A stretch of 64,000 nt of DNA, taken from positions 434,001 to 498,000 of the forward strand of contig JAESUZ010002871.1 in the NCBI GenBank assembly GCA_017311185.1, in the 5' to 3' direction. The DNA is from Proteles cristata cristata (Eukaryota; Chordata; Mammalia; Carnivora; Hyaenidae). Below the pieces are notes generated by a model. The model was not told the origin of the DNA. It ran no database searches and worked only from the letters and a program-made list of their open reading frames with translations. A program made the position numbers and the translations under genes. Below, piece by piece: positions 12,306-23,840 of this stretch. How positions within the stretch are numbered: the stretch's first letter is position 1; each line of letters opens with the position of its first letter.

Positions 12306-12633
12306 TCCGAATAAGACTGCAGTACCCACATGGATCTCGTCAGAGTTTTAAATCATCCACCTTAGCACAGCTGGCGAGGAGAGGTGGCCTTATAGAAAAT
12401 GAGTCTGAAGAAAGGGTTACTGAGGGTTCACTGATGACCTGAGAAAGGAAGAAAGGAAGACCTGAGGAGGGGGAGGGAAGGGATCAATAGGATGGATACT
12501 GGGAAGATGAGCTGATGACAGGTGGGATGTGAAAGGTCTGACATCACAGAGGATGTGGCAGTGGTTACATTTTACTTCCCACTTCGGCAGGGTCCACACC
12601 TTTAGATTTACCTGTCAAATAAAATCCACTTAC
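12306..12633. other. Intron directly downstream of the 12634-12841 exon
   Basis: It holds the GTAAGT donor context at 12628-12633 and, further in, a purine-rich plus-strand stretch (about 12437-12480). No further exon is seen. Confidence 0.6.
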
Positions 12634-12841
12634 CTGGCCCCAGCTGGAGAAGGCCCACTCCACGCAGAGCTGTTGGTTACAGGCCTGGGTGTCTACTGGC
12701 CGTTTGGCAAGCTGTGTGCACATGTCGTTGGACACAGGAGTGGAGATTCCAGAGGCTTTCAGCTTCTGGCAGGTCACTCGGCGGGTCTGGACACCTCCCC
12801 CACAGCTCCGGGTACAGGCAGACCAGGAGGTCACCATCCAC
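12634..12841 (-). CDS. ADAMTSL1: ADAMTSL1 internal exon: thrombospondin type 1 repeat, start of the next
   Basis: This 208-bp exon completes the Arg codon, then reads WMVTSWSACTRSCGGGVQ... and ends ...CVEWAFSSWGQ at a phase-0 donor (CAG|GTAAGT). The acceptor is TGTCCCCAG. It holds a full six-Cys TSR with the WSxC Trp motif (possible C-mannosylation), CTRSC (possible O-fucosylation) and the CSxSCGGG-like turn. The last residues, WAFSSWGQ, are the opening strand of the following TSR, whose first Cys must be in the next exon. I found no continuation between here and position 1, so the intron after this exon is at least 12.6 kb. The peptide nearly repeats what I recall of mammalian ADAMTSL1, indicating strong constraint. 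Confidence 0.95.
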
Positions 12842-12995
12842 CTGGGGACAGGGAGGAAATCAGGTAAGCTGCAAAGGGTCAGGCCTTGGGCAGAGGAATG
12901 ATGCTATACAGTCTCAAAAATAGAGCCTGTAACACCCCCCTGTTCTCACCACACAGCTACTAATTTGGGGGGCATGACCCTTTTCAAGGTATACA

Positions 12996-13396
12996 TGGAA
13001 GACTAGAAAATGGGCCCCCAAAAGATATCTGCATCAAATCCTTGGCACCTGTGAATATTCCCATGCTTGGACAAAGGGTTTTTACAGCTATAATTAAGGA
13101 CTTTGAGATGAGATTATCCTGCATTTTCTGTCATCATAAATGTTCCTATATGAGAAAGACAGAAATCAGAGAAGAGGGGGAGACCATGGGACCACAAAGG
13201 CAGAGGCTGGAGTGAGGTGGCCACAAGTCACAGGATGCCTGGAGCCACCAGAAGTTGCAAGGAACTTGCAAGGGGTGAACCCCTGCTGACCTCTTGATTT
13301 TGGACTTGTGGGCTTCAAGGGTATGAGAGAATAAATGTCTTTTAAGCCTCTATGTTTGTGTCAATTTGTAATGGCAGACACAGGAAACAAATACCC
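12996..13396 (+). mobile_element. MaLR-type (MLT1-like) solo LTR
   Basis: The order AATGGGCCCCCAAAAGATAT, CCTGTGAATATTCCCATG, GAGATTATCCTG, AGAATAAATGTCTTTTAAGCC and GTAATGGCAGACACAGGAAAC is that of an ERVL-MaLR LTR. The sequence shows no internal retroviral region. Ends are approximate. Confidence 0.72.
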
Positions 13397-15790
13397 TTTG
13401 GAAACTGACTGCAAAGGTGCATCCTAAAAGAGTAGTCTGAAGGTCAGTGGTCTCAGCTTGACCCTGGTCCCCAAAGCTATGAGCCTGCAGGTGGAACACT
13501 CTGTGGAGACAGTCCTTTAGTCAGTTACACTGCATGGCAGTTCTGGTACTTCCTAAAGCCATCCAAGTGTGTGACATAAGAGGGACAGTTTCCTAGGGAA
13601 GTCAGACCCAAACTGTGTCACCTCCTGACCAAGGAGGCAATCTGGCTGGCTCTCACTGAAGTCAACATTTTGTCTGCTTGTACGCACTGTATTTTCTCCC
13701 TTGCCTTAATCCACATCACTGGATTTCGTTGAATCCCCGAGAAACATGCAAAGTTCATTCTAGCTTTCTGGAGCAGTCCTCTACCTTTCACCTCCATGGT
13801 GAGGTATAGGTCTTATACCTCTTTGAGGGATGCACATGTGGTGAATGTAGTTCTCAGAATGTTCGCTTCCAACTACAATTTGGATCCTTCGAAGGGAAAC
13901 TGACCGAGATGGGCAAATGGCTTTTTCATAAAGCCAAGCTGTAATCTGGGAAATGCTCTGAAATCCTCGGTCCGTATACTAACCTGTAGGGGCTCTCTGT
14001 GCATGTTTGCATGGTGGGCTAGTTCTCAAAGAGAAATAATGAGAAAAGACTTGGCACTTTCCAGCCATTTTATTCAATCTAGGGAAAAACCAACAAACCA
14101 CCTACCTACCCACCCACTGCACCAGTCTTTGGTTTTTATGGCCTGAGAAAAAGCTTATCTAAATGAAATGGTTGACTAGCTACCTGGGTCGATGCAGGAC
14201 CTCCTGGCCCTATTCAGAGACAACCAGGGCAATATTTATTTGTGTTCAAAGAAGGCTACAGGAGTGCCCAAGAAGCCTGGGAGGGAAACTAGTCAAAGGT
14301 AAGCCTGTGGCCACTCCCTAGGCCAGTGGCGCCACATCTGGCTCTCAGGAGAGGCAAGTAGCGGGGACAGGGAGCACATTCCACTTCAATCTGGTTCTGT
14401 GACTTATTTAATTTGGTGGAACTTCCCTGCTCCATTTGCCCTGGAGAGAGATGACTGAATGCAGATTTCCAACCCACAGGAGCAGAGCCACTTAGGAAGC
14501 AGGCACGAGGTGTTTTAAAGCTCCTGGGGGCACTGAAACCCAAGCAGACATGGCCATTATTTCATTTGCAGAAGTAAATGAGGCTGATTGACTCTGACCA
14601 TCACCACAGCCAATCAAAAAGTCCTTGGCATGTCCAAGGCTTCGTCTTCGTTTCAAATAGCTTGGCGAGGGCAATCTTCCAGCCCCTTATATCCCCGGTG
14701 AATGTCAGGCCTGTGTTTCAATCAACTTTTATTTCCAAATATACATTTCAGCAATTTTTCAGGAGCTGGGGTGGGGGGTTTGTGAAAGGAGAGGTACGGC
14801 TATGTTACAGTTCAGGAAGGGTATAAAAGGACATTAATCATTCCCATGGAAACCTTCCCGTCAGCAAGTCAAACTGCTGATATTAATGAGTGTGTTTCAT
14901 ATTTCATTGAGTCTCTCCTGGTTTCAGCTGCTCCTTATGACTCAGCTGGCAAAACACAGGGCGGATGCCTAAGTAGTCTATGGAAGTCCCACAGATAGGT
15001 AGTAAAGGGCCATTGCAAGAACCAGCCAAGTCCCCCCAGGCTCTGGGTGCCATGCTGGTGCCAACTCTGAGTCCATCCATTATCCCTTTAACTACTGTCT
15101 GCAAACTGGGGGGAGGGTGCTCTGTGTGACTCACAACTTCTCCAAGCTGTAAGTGGCAGAGATGGTGGGTGTCGTTCTGGGACCAGATGCCGAGAATATA
15201 TATCCACCATTGAGGCGACTATAGAAAACGAAGAAAATTTATTGTGACATCAGCAGGACTCAACCCTTCAAAGACAAGACTAGGGTATGATTTCCTCACC
15301 TCAACTAGAGTACTGATAAGCACGGTTTTTGAAGTTAGAAGAAAGGGGAGGGGGTGGGGTGCTGGTCAGTAAGCCCTATCTCCTCGGCACCTCAACCACA
15401 AACACATTTCTCCTCTTACAAACAAACCAGAGGGCCCATTTCTTATTGCAGGATGAAGGCTAGCTCTTGCTAGGGCCTGGAAGGCTCCCGGCCCCGGAAC
15501 AGATCCTCTGAGGCCCTTGGGATGACCAGATAGCCCTCGGCTCTCTGAGTGGTGAGGGAATAAACTGGCGAGGGAGGAGGCCCATCCTGATGGATAGCTT
15601 CTGCACAGTGGGGAGGCCTGACAAGTCTGTGCCTAGAGAAAAGAAGAGTGTCTTGGATGGCAGGCCCCCTTGCTGGCACTCTGTGTCTCTTCCTGTGCAA
15701 TGCCGGACAAAGACTAGCCACCAAGGTGGCTAAAAGCCAGGGGTCAGCTGTGGGGTTGGGGAGGCCTGTGCCAGTGTCTGCCACACTCAC
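13397..15790. other. Intron (rest of the 2.9-kb intron between the TSR exons)
   Basis: Mostly unique sequence with no exon or named repeat. A short C-rich CCTACCTACCCACCCAC run lies near 14101-14118. An open frame of 140 codons on the minus strand overlaps the exon at its right end and is a by-chance shadow. Confidence 0.6.
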
Positions 15791-15971
15791 CGAGAAGGGC
15801 AGTCTCTCCGGTTGCATGCAATGGGCTGCACAGCAGGGCGCACCTTCCCTGCACAGTGGGTGGGGTTGACCTCTGTGCTGTTCAGCAGACACCTCAGGCG
15901 GGGTTGCTGGATGCCCCTGTTACCGCAGGAGGCTGAGCAGGTTGCCAGTCTGTCCACAGACCACCAGTAAT
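15791..15971 (-). CDS. ADAMTSL1: ADAMTSL1 internal exon: thrombospondin type 1 repeat
   Basis: This 181-bp exon encodes one complete TSR, starting (D)YWWSVDRLATCSASCGNRG and ending ...CNRRDCPS plus two bases of Arg. Six cysteines sit in the order expected for a TSR with three disulfides. CSASC fits the C-x-x-S/T-C acceptor motif for O-fucosylation, and the double Trp lies in the usual Trp-ladder position. NST is a potential N-glycosylation site. The acceptor is CTCCTGTGACAG; the donor CG|GTGAGT splits the Arg codon (phase 2). The entering intron is phase 1, so this exon is not symmetric. It follows the last Ig domain, as expected for the C-terminal TSR cluster. Confidence 0.95.
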
Positions 15972-16091
15972 CTGTCACAGGAGGAGGATCAGAGGTGAAA
16001 AAAAGCCAGCAGTATGCCTGTGCTCTGTGGGCACAATTTATTATGCATGAGACTCCATCCATCAGTGTGCTCCATTCCCAATTCATGTAGG

Positions 16092-16245
16092 CAAGAGGCC
16101 TCGGCTCCAGGAGCCTCGGTTTGCTCATCTGTAAAGGGAGGACGAAGCCTCTACCTTGGGGAGTTATTGTGAGTACCACCTATAATGAAGGTAGAGGGCC
16201 TCGCCCAGCACCTGGTGCAGGGCCAGTATTTAGAATCAGTGCCTC
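16092..16245 (+). repeat. MIR fragment (3' part)
   Basis: GCCTCGGTTTGCTCATCTGT AAAGGGAGGA and GTTATTGTGAG then CCCAGCACCTGGTGCAGG match the order of the MIR 3' half. Confidence 0.7.
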
Positions 16246-17609
16246 TAGTCTTTCATGTTTTTAAACACACTTCCAAAGTGCTTTCTCTTCCTAGTGGTTC
16301 ACCAGAAAGTGACTTTATTTTTCAACAAAGAGCTATAAAAATATCAGAAATACCTAACAATCATATTTAGATGTGCACATTTGAGTTGGACTTTGTAAAT
16401 GTTACTAAACACAACAACAAAAAACAGCCTATCCAGAGAGTACTCATTGACATGAGACAATGATGTAAGGGAGAAATTCAGTTTCTCTGGATTTTCTATT
16501 TGGGGGTCTGGGACTCACTGGGAGGAAAGCTGTTAAAAATAACTGCAGGCTGGTAAATTGTGAGCGCTTATTTGCAAGGTCGTATATTACAAACCTTGCA
16601 GATAGGCACTGGCTTCTGGTTTTTAGCGGAGAATGGCTGGTTGGCAAGAAAATGGAACATTTACTTTCCTGTCTCAAGAGCCAAATGGCAGGGGAGGCTG
16701 TTTAAGGGGAAAACCCATTTGCTCAGAAAAATCTCCCTTCTCATGTGCTACGCTGGCACAGAATTCTGTCCCTTCCCACAGAATACTCCATTTTAGAATG
16801 CATGCAATGGAATTTTGCTTTTCCTTAAAATAATCACACACAGGCCACAGGTTAGAAGTAGCTTATGGAAACCATGAAAGCCTCACTTAGTTTTTATTTA
16901 ACATGACCCACTTTGGGTTAATTTCTCACTGTTTTGGGCTCATTCATAACCCTTTCTTGGTTCAGCTGATGCCAAGCCCCTCCCATGGGCTCTCTGACCT
17001 GCCCATGTTCCTGGAAGATTAATGCATGAACCACACAGTCTATTGTCAATGGGGCCACAAGAAAGGGTGACTGCAAAACACATAGCATATGACTACAGTT
17101 TAAGACTCTTTAGGATGATAAGCAGGTACTGGCACTGGCTTGAGTCTCCAGGAGAGGAAGCACTAACGAAGCAGTTCGGATCAAGAGATTATTTTTTGAC
17201 CAAACCTACAGAGAAAACTTGCATTAGTTTAACAGGTTACTTTGCACACATGCACATGTGTGCTTACGAGTGTGTGTGTGTGTGTGTGTGTGTTTCTTAC
17301 TAAACACAAAAATGAAACATTTTTTGACTTTGATATATCGTGGTGTTTCTTTGGTCCTGGGCAGCAGCAACATTGTGAAGCTGAAGGGCCCATTTATGAA
17401 AGCAGCACTGACTTCCAGATTCTGCTGGGACGGAGCCTGGCGGCTCTTCTGAAGGGCCGCATCATATGGAAACATGATTCAGCTTTGACTTTCATGCTTG
17501 AGGAACCACTGGAGATCAGAAATCAGTTAGTTCTATTAGAGAATTAGATTCTCAGGTTGACCTTATTCAAGGAATAAGCCCGGCACCCAAAGCCTGAAGT
17601 GCTCCTTAC
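16246..17609. other. Intron between the last Ig exon and first TSR exon
   Basis: It is unique sequence apart from the GT repeat at 17271-17293. No extra exon is recognised. Confidence 0.6.
17271..17293 (+). repeat. (TG)n microsatellite
   Basis: About 11 uninterrupted TG units lie some 320 bp from the Ig exon donor (17610), inside the 1.6-kb intron. Confidence 0.95.
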
Positions 17610-17822
17610 CTTGGATCACCAACGAGGCCTTTTGCACGAGTGTTCCTGCCTCATTCTGTGCAACACAGCTGAATTCCCCTTGAGACCCGCCACTAAGATT
17701 TGCAACCTGGAGAATCTGTCCAGCTGCCAAGATATGATGTGTCAGTCCTGGGACAGTGGCAATTGGCTGGCCATCGTGGAACCAGGTGATATTAGGGGTA
17801 GGGTGACCTCTGATGGGACAGC
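17610..17822 (-). CDS. ADAMTSL1: ADAMTSL1 internal exon: main body of an Ig-like C2 domain
   Basis: This 213-bp exon encodes 71 codons, beginning (G)CPIRGHPTPNITWFHDGQP and ending ...QKASLVIQ. It carries all Ig landmarks: the B-strand Cys directly after the junction, the core Trp in ITWF, and the F-strand Cys in GEFSCVAQN (Phe replaces the common Tyr two before Cys). NIT and NLS are potential N-glycosylation sites. The acceptor has a long CTTCTCCTCTCC tract ending CTAG, and the donor is G|GTAAGG. It is phase 1 at both ends, the third consecutive symmetric exon. Upstream is the 37-kb intron; downstream is a 1.6-kb intron to the first TSR exon. Confidence 0.95.
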
Positions 17823-18822
17823 CTAGAAGGAGAGGAGAAGAGAGAGAGGCCATTAATAAGCCAGAAGGGCCATATTCCTGACTTGTTCTTTTTGTGCCTC
17901 TGTGGCTCTAGAAGCCATGCATAGAGTGTAGTCTCCATACCGGCAGCATATTTCTTTTGCTTGCTATTTCCAAGCAAATAGATGTTTTTATTCTCTGGAA
18001 TTCTGGGAAGGGGACTATTATTCATTCAATTAAGTAAAAATTCTCCAAGAACACTACCTATTTCTATGTCCTTGTAACTAACCTTGAAAGAATGCAGCAA
18101 TTAATATTCACCCCTTGAACATTTTTTTTAAGTTAATTAGTTCCTACACTGATTTTGCACTGGAAGAAAGCACTTCTTCAAATGTAGGGAGTTGGAAAAA
18201 AAATGCTATATAGTAATAGTTAAGAATCAATTTAATTGGTAAAAATCTAATATTGGCCACTGTTTTACTGTTTATGTGATTATCAAGCCAAAGTTTTTCA
18301 ACAAACTCTAGAAAGCAATTGTAAACACCAATTTAATTTTTCTATCAGTCAAGAACCTTGTCCTTCTAACAACTTTTGCCCAGCCTGCATTTTGACATGT
18401 ACGATATTCTACTTATCTACATAGTCATTAAACATACTTTGATACATTAAATTCTAAAATATTAAGCTTAGATATTATGTCTACTCAAGCTTTTATAGCC
18501 TTGAATTATTAAAGTAAACTGATTGCTACTGTGAGAAAAAACTAATTTTCTTTAAATTCAGAGCACTCGCTGAATTTGCTGTTGTGTCCTCAGTGACTTA
18601 GCTTCCACAGACAATTTATTTAGAAGTTCCAAACACATGGTAAACCATTCAAAATTAAAGATACTGGTGTTTCCCCCTCAATTTAGTTAAAGAGGTAACA
18701 ATGTTGTGCCTACTGTTCTGGGGATATATAAGACAGTGATGATTATCTTCCCCTTTGCAAGGAGGTCCTCACTGGTATTGAATAAAAAACAAAGTACAGT
18801 AATAAAACTGAGATGTAAGGCA
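17823..18822. other. Start of the 37-kb intron, acceptor side
   Basis: The acceptor tract is at 17823-17845. The remainder is AT-rich unique sequence in which I recognise no feature. Confidence 0.6.
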
Positions 18823-18839
18823 GAAAATGATGAGATCTG

Positions 18840-19020
18840 GGGCACCTGGGTGGCTCAGTCAGTTAAGTGTCCGACTTCAGCTCACGTCATGATCTCATGG
18901 TTCATGGGTTCGAGCCCTGCGTTGGGCTCTGTGTTGTGTGCTCTCTCTCTTTATATTATATAAAATATATAAATATTATAATATTTATAATAAATAAAAT
19001 ATTTTAAAAAATTAAAAAAA
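18840..19020 (+). mobile_element. CAN-SINE with internal loss and AT-expanded tail, exact duplication
   Basis: The head GGCACCTGGGTGGCTCAGTC and B box GGTTCGAGCCCTGCG are intact. The copy then jumps early to a short CT run and a self-complementary AT tail at 18953-19020. GAAAATGATGAGATCTG flanks it at 18823-18839 and 19021-19037, 17 of 17 identical. Confidence 0.95.
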
Positions 19021-19164
19021 GAAAATGATGAGATCTGTGAGACAAGAGAATGGCCACCTGTATGGCTGTGTGTACCTATGGATCTATAAGAGAAGGAATT
19101 TTCCAAGGTTGTCTTGTTTTCTATGCTGGGGTCAACACTGTTGGAATTTGTATAGGATGCAGAG

Positions 19165-19262
19165 CTAACACAGGGAAGGTCCTTAGACATTATCGAGCCT
19201 ACACGTCAGAGGAGGAAACTGAGGCCCAGAGTTGTTAGATACTTTCCCAAGATTAAGAGGCA
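19165..19262 (+). repeat. MIR-like fragment
   Basis: GAGGAGGAAACTGAGGCCCA GAG and CTTTCCCAAGATTAAGAGGC resemble the MIR core and 3' region. Confidence 0.55.
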
Positions 19263-19401
19263 GGCTTTCTGATTCCTTGACTTGTGTTCTTTCCTTTATA
19301 TCTCTGCTACTTGTGCAGCTGCACACCAGCAACTTACTTAGGCATCCTGTTATCTCCTTCCTTTGTCTGCTCATTCCTTTTGTCCTCTAGTGCCCTAACT
19401 T

Positions 19402-19452
19402 CTTACTTACTTACTTACTTGTTTGTTTGTTTGTTTGTTTGTTTATTTATTT
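19402..19452 (+). repeat. Compound tetranucleotide repeat (CTTA)n(GTTT)n
   Basis: About four CTTA units pass into about six GTTT units and then TTTATTTA. Confidence 0.93.
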
Positions 19453-19574
19453 TTCATAGTAACCGTTCGGTTAAAGGGCTTGGGTCAGACTATTTTGAAA
19501 AGGGCCCTGGAAAAATAATGCTAAAATTGACTGTCTGAAGTTCAGTATAGGATATCATTGTTACAGAACCCAGT

Positions 19575-19713
19575 TCTTCATTCCTCCCTGTATTGACTCA
19601 CTTTGCCATGTAACTTTGCAGTGGCTTTCCATGATTGGTGGGCTATACTTCCCCACCTCCTGATTTTGGGTTTGGCTGTGTGACTACTTTGGCCAATAAA
19701 ATGAGTCAGATGT
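19575..19713 (+). mobile_element. LTR-like repeat, left part, split by L1
   Basis: The stretch ATTTTGGGTTTGGCTGTGTG ACTACTTTGGCCAATAAAATG is typical of the 5' part of an old mammalian LTR; the family is uncertain. The right part resumes at 21493 after an L1 insertion. Confidence 0.6.
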
Positions 19714-21492
19714 TACACTAACAATGAACAATCTGAAAGAGAAATTAAGAAAACAATTCCATTTATAATATCAAAAAGAATAAAATACTTAAGAATAAAT
19801 TGAACCAAGGAGATTAAAAACATGTACAATGAATACAACAAAATGTTGCTAAAAAATTAAAACAGAAATGGGAGGTTTGCTCTTGGATTAGAAAACTTAA
19901 TATTGTGAGATGTCAATAACCCCAAGTGAACTACAGGTTCAGTACAATCCCTATCAACATCTCAATGACTTTTGTTTTTGCACAGATATAAAAATCCATC
20001 CTAAAGTTTATATGGAATCTCAACAGACACTGAATAGCCAAAACAATTCCTGAAAAAGAACAAACTTGAGGGTTTCACACTTCCTGATTTCAAAACTTAG
20101 TACAAAGCTACAGTAACTAAAACACTATAGTACTGGTAAAAAAAAAAAAAAAAAAAAAAAAACCTACATTATGGACCAAAAGAACAAAATAGAGAATCCT
20201 AAAATAAACTCTTGCTTATATGGTCAAATGATTTCCAGCATGGATGCCAGAACCCCTTTCATGGTGCTGGGAAAACTAGATATCCACATGCAAAAAATGA
20301 AGTTGTATCCTTACCTTACACCATATAAAAAATTAACTTAAACATTAACTTAAAAGTATAAAACTCTTAAAAGAAGCTTTATGATATTGTATTTGGCAGT
20401 GATTTCTTGGATATTATACTAAAAGCACAGGCAACAAAAGAAAAATAAACAGGACATCATCAAAATTGAAAACTTTGGTGTGTCAAAGGACACTGTCACC
20501 AGAGTAAGTAGGCAACCCATGGAATGGGAGAAAATATTTGCAACTCATAGATTTGATAAGGGATTAATGTCCAGGGTATATAAAAAATTCCTGTAACTCA
20601 ACAACAAATATAAACACATATACTAAAAAACATATGGGCAAAAACTTAAATAGACATTTCTTGAAAGATATAAAAATGGCCAATAAGCACATGGACAGAT
20701 GTTCAACATCATGAATTGTTACAGAAATGTAACTCAAAACCACAGTGAGCTACACATCACACCCAGTAGGATTATTATTATAAGAAAAAACAAAAATAAA
20801 ACACAGAAAATAACCAGTGTTGATGAAGATGTGGGGAAAGCAGAATCTTTGTGCATTGCTGGTGGGAATGTAAAATGATGCAGCCACTGTGGGAAACAGT
20901 ATGGAGGTTCTTCAAAAAGTTAAATGTAGAATTACCATATGATCCACCAATTTGACTTCTGGATACGTACAACCAAAGGAATTGAAAGCCAGGACTTGAA
21001 TAGCTATTTGTACACTAATGTTCATAGCAGCATTATTCATAATAGCCAAAAGATGAAAACAACACAAATGTCCATCATTGGAGTAGATGAACAAAGTATG
21101 ATATGTATGTATGATGGAATATTATTCAGCCTTAAAAACGAATGACATTCTGACATGTGTGACAACCTGGATGAACCTTGAACACATTAAGTGAAATAAG
21201 CCAGACACAAAAGGACAAATATTGTATGATTCCACATATACGAGGCACCTAGTGTAGTCAAGTTCATAGAAGCAGGAACTAGAAGAGTGACTGCCAGGGG
21301 CCAGAGGAAGGGGAGCATGGGGAATTGTTTTTTAATGGGTACAGAGTTTCAGTTTGAGATGATGAAAAAGTTCTGAGGATGGAGAAAGCGTGATGGTTGC
21401 ACAATGATGTGAATGTAATTAATGCCACTGAACACTTAAAAATGTTTAAAATAGTAAATTTTATGTTATGAGTATTTTACCACAATAAAGGA
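19714..21492 (+). mobile_element. 5'-truncated L1 inserted in an older LTR-like repeat
   Basis: It reads as the latter part of L1 ORF2 and a 3' UTR ending TATTTTACCACAATAAAGG. The duplication AATGAGTCAGATGT (19700-19713) and AATGAGGCAGATGT (21493-21506), one mismatch, marks the insertion. A 25-base A run at 20138-20162 lies inside. Not coding. Confidence 0.88.
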
Positions 21493-21736
21493 AATGAGGC
21501 AGATGTGCTGGTGTACTCGTTCCAAACCTAAATCTCAAGAGACCATGTATTTTTGCTTGTGCTCATGTGCCTTTGCTATCACCAGTAGAATATGCCTGGA
21601 CTGGCCTGATGATCCCAAGAGGAGGTTGAGAGAAATGTGGAGAAGGGCCAATTCACCCCAGCCAAACTCGGTTGAGTTCAGCTGAACTAAGTGAGATCAG
21701 CAAAAATAAATGATTGCTATTTTAAGCCATTGAATC

Positions 21737-21783
<47 letters not shown>

Positions 21784-21802
21784 GTGATAGCTAACTGATA
21801 CA
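21493..21802 (+). mobile_element. LTR-like repeat, right part, with (TTA)n
   Basis: It holds CTGGCCTGATGATCCCAAGA, AAATAAATGATTGC and TTTAAGCCATTGA, and ends CTAACTGATACA, the usual end of this kind of LTR. A (TTA)n microsatellite of about 14 units at 21737-21779 has expanded inside. Confidence 0.65.
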
Positions 21803-22892
21803 CTTAGGGAGAAGGGAGTCCCAAATTTCTCCTAGCTCTATGGATCCAAGGCTTGGGATAGGGCAACATTTCTGCCTGTGCTCTGATCACCTGTGTCTTC
21901 TTATTCAGATATTTAGGAGGAGCAGGTTCCTGGCATGCTCCTGGTGGCACCTATGCATCTAATATGTTATGAAGTCTGTGGTACTGTTACTCCTGTTACA
22001 AGGTGGGGGTAAAAATGGCCTTGGGGGAGAGGTGTATAGAAATAAGTCTACTGGGGAAGCCCCCCAGAAGCAGGAGTACCGAACTCCCTTCAGTTCCAAC
22101 TGTAGATGCTGATTTCATTTTCTAATGAAAGTCAGGAATACTGTACATTTATTTAGGCAAATAGCATGATTTAAAAAGTGAAGCCTGAAACCAGCGTATC
22201 TTTTCAGACTTGCTTAAACAGGCCAATATATGTCTCAATCACATCTTATTTGAAGGAAAAAAATAAGGTGTCATACATGGTTAAGACGCTGGTTCCAGGA
22301 ATCATTATGTTTGGTCAGTGGGGACAGAGCCCTGGTGAGGCTGACTATATTCTAAGTTGATAAATAAGAACTTTGCTATTCCCAAGGAAACATGAGATAT
22401 TTGGCAAGGAAATCTCTCATATTTAGCCTAATCTCCATTTTTCCAACTCCATTAGGATTGATTTTCTGAGAGTTTTTAAGCAGAAAAAGGAGCAGTAGCA
22501 GCCTCAGGCTGTTTTCTATGGCTGATGGAGTTACTTATCTGGGAGCCAGGAATCCTAGTCAGCTAAATGGGAGGTTCATTTGCATAACAATTTACATTTA
22601 TAATCCTCCCTCCTTCTTGGAACCAGGGGCCATAGTGAGCAGCCAGGACATCTCTCTTGGCCCATTGGGGTCTTGAGTCTTGGAGAGGCTCCCAGGGCCT
22701 TCCAGCCTAGTGCTCCCAGTGTGGATGAGATGGGGCAGAGTTCATTCTAAGGGCAGGTATGAGGGCTACCATGACATGGAGTTCTTAAAACTTGAGAAGG
22801 ACCCATGAGTAGCAGCAACTGAGACAGATGTACAGAGCAGCTGGCTTCCTAGTAATGCTGAGACCCATCAGGATAAATATGTTTTGCAGAAC
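21803..22892. other. Intron, unique sequence
   Basis: I recognise neither exon nor repeat here. Confidence 0.55.
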
Positions 22893-23104
22893 TTTTTTTT
22901 TTTTAAATATATTTATTTATTTCTAGGAGAGAGAGAGAGAGACAGTGTGAGCAGGGGAGGGTTAGAGAGAGAGGGAGACACAGACTCTGAAATAGGCTCC
23001 AGGCTCTGAGCTGGCAGCCGACACGGGGCTTGAACCCACAAACCGCGAGATCATGACCTAAGCGAAAGTCAGACGCTTAACTGACTAAGCCACCCAGGGG
23101 CCCC
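22893..23104 (-). mobile_element. CAN-SINE, reverse
   Basis: A poly-T start, GA repeats and the reversed B box (GGGGCTTGAACCCACAAACC) are followed by the end TAAGCCACCCAGGGGCCCC. The flanking duplication is unclear. Confidence 0.93.
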
Positions 23105-23640
23105 TTGCAAAATGTTTTAAAGAGAAAAGCCATTTTGTCACTTTCCCATGCACGGACACAGATTCATGACTTTCACAGAGAAGTCTAGAATCGATAGGGT
23201 TCTCTGGTTTCATTTTTCTAATCTGTGAATAAGAGTTTTGACATAGTCAATGGTTTTATAATGGATAGTTCCCTGGGCACCTGGGGAGGGGCCTTTGAGA
23301 GGAAGTCAGCATAAAGTGGGGCTCTGGGGATTCTATTTCCATTTCAATAATAAAAGAATATGTTGGGCTTCTGCATAAGAAGATTCCACTGTTGATAACC
23401 ACTGAATTAGATGATCTTTAACATCCTTGATTTAAGGTACCCTGATTTGCCATCATCATTTCAAACTCATCTTCCTCACCCTCTTCTTCCTGCTCCCCAA
23501 TAGCCATGTGCCAAGGGTAAAATAGACCTATCCAATCTATATTTCTTAGATCAATGTGTAGTGATATGGAACTATGGCAATGAAAAGCTCATGGAAGAGA
23601 TGTTACATATGAAGGTTATTTAGGATTAAGATAAACTGAG
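23105..23640. other. Intron, unique sequence
   Basis: No feature recognised other than the SINE target at 23622-23640. Confidence 0.55.
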
Positions 23641-23840
23641 GGGTGCCTGGGTGCCTTAGTTGGTTAAGCATCTGATTCTTGGTCTTGGCTCGAGTCATGA
23701 TCTCATGGTTTGTGAGGTTGAGCCCTGAGTCGGGCTCTGCACTGATGGTGTGGAGCATGCTTGGGATTCTGTCTCTCTTTTTCTCTACCCCTCTCCCACA
23801 TGTTCTCTCTCTCAATAAATAAACTTTAAAAAAAAAAAAA
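23641..23840 (+). mobile_element. CAN-SINE
   Basis: The head is GGGGTGCCTGGGTGCCTTAG and the tail AATAAATAAAC plus poly-A. The duplication AGGATTAAGATAAACTGAG (23622-23640) and AGGATTAAAGTAAGCTGAG (23841-23859) differs at two to three sites, so it is older than its neighbours. Confidence 0.93.

Noticed and set aside
12529..12923. Plus-strand open frames of 69-112 codons
   Set aside because: They are antisense shadows of the TSR exon at 12634-12841.
15470..15892. 140-codon open frame on the minus strand
   Set aside because: It overlaps the TSR exon in a different frame; a shadow.
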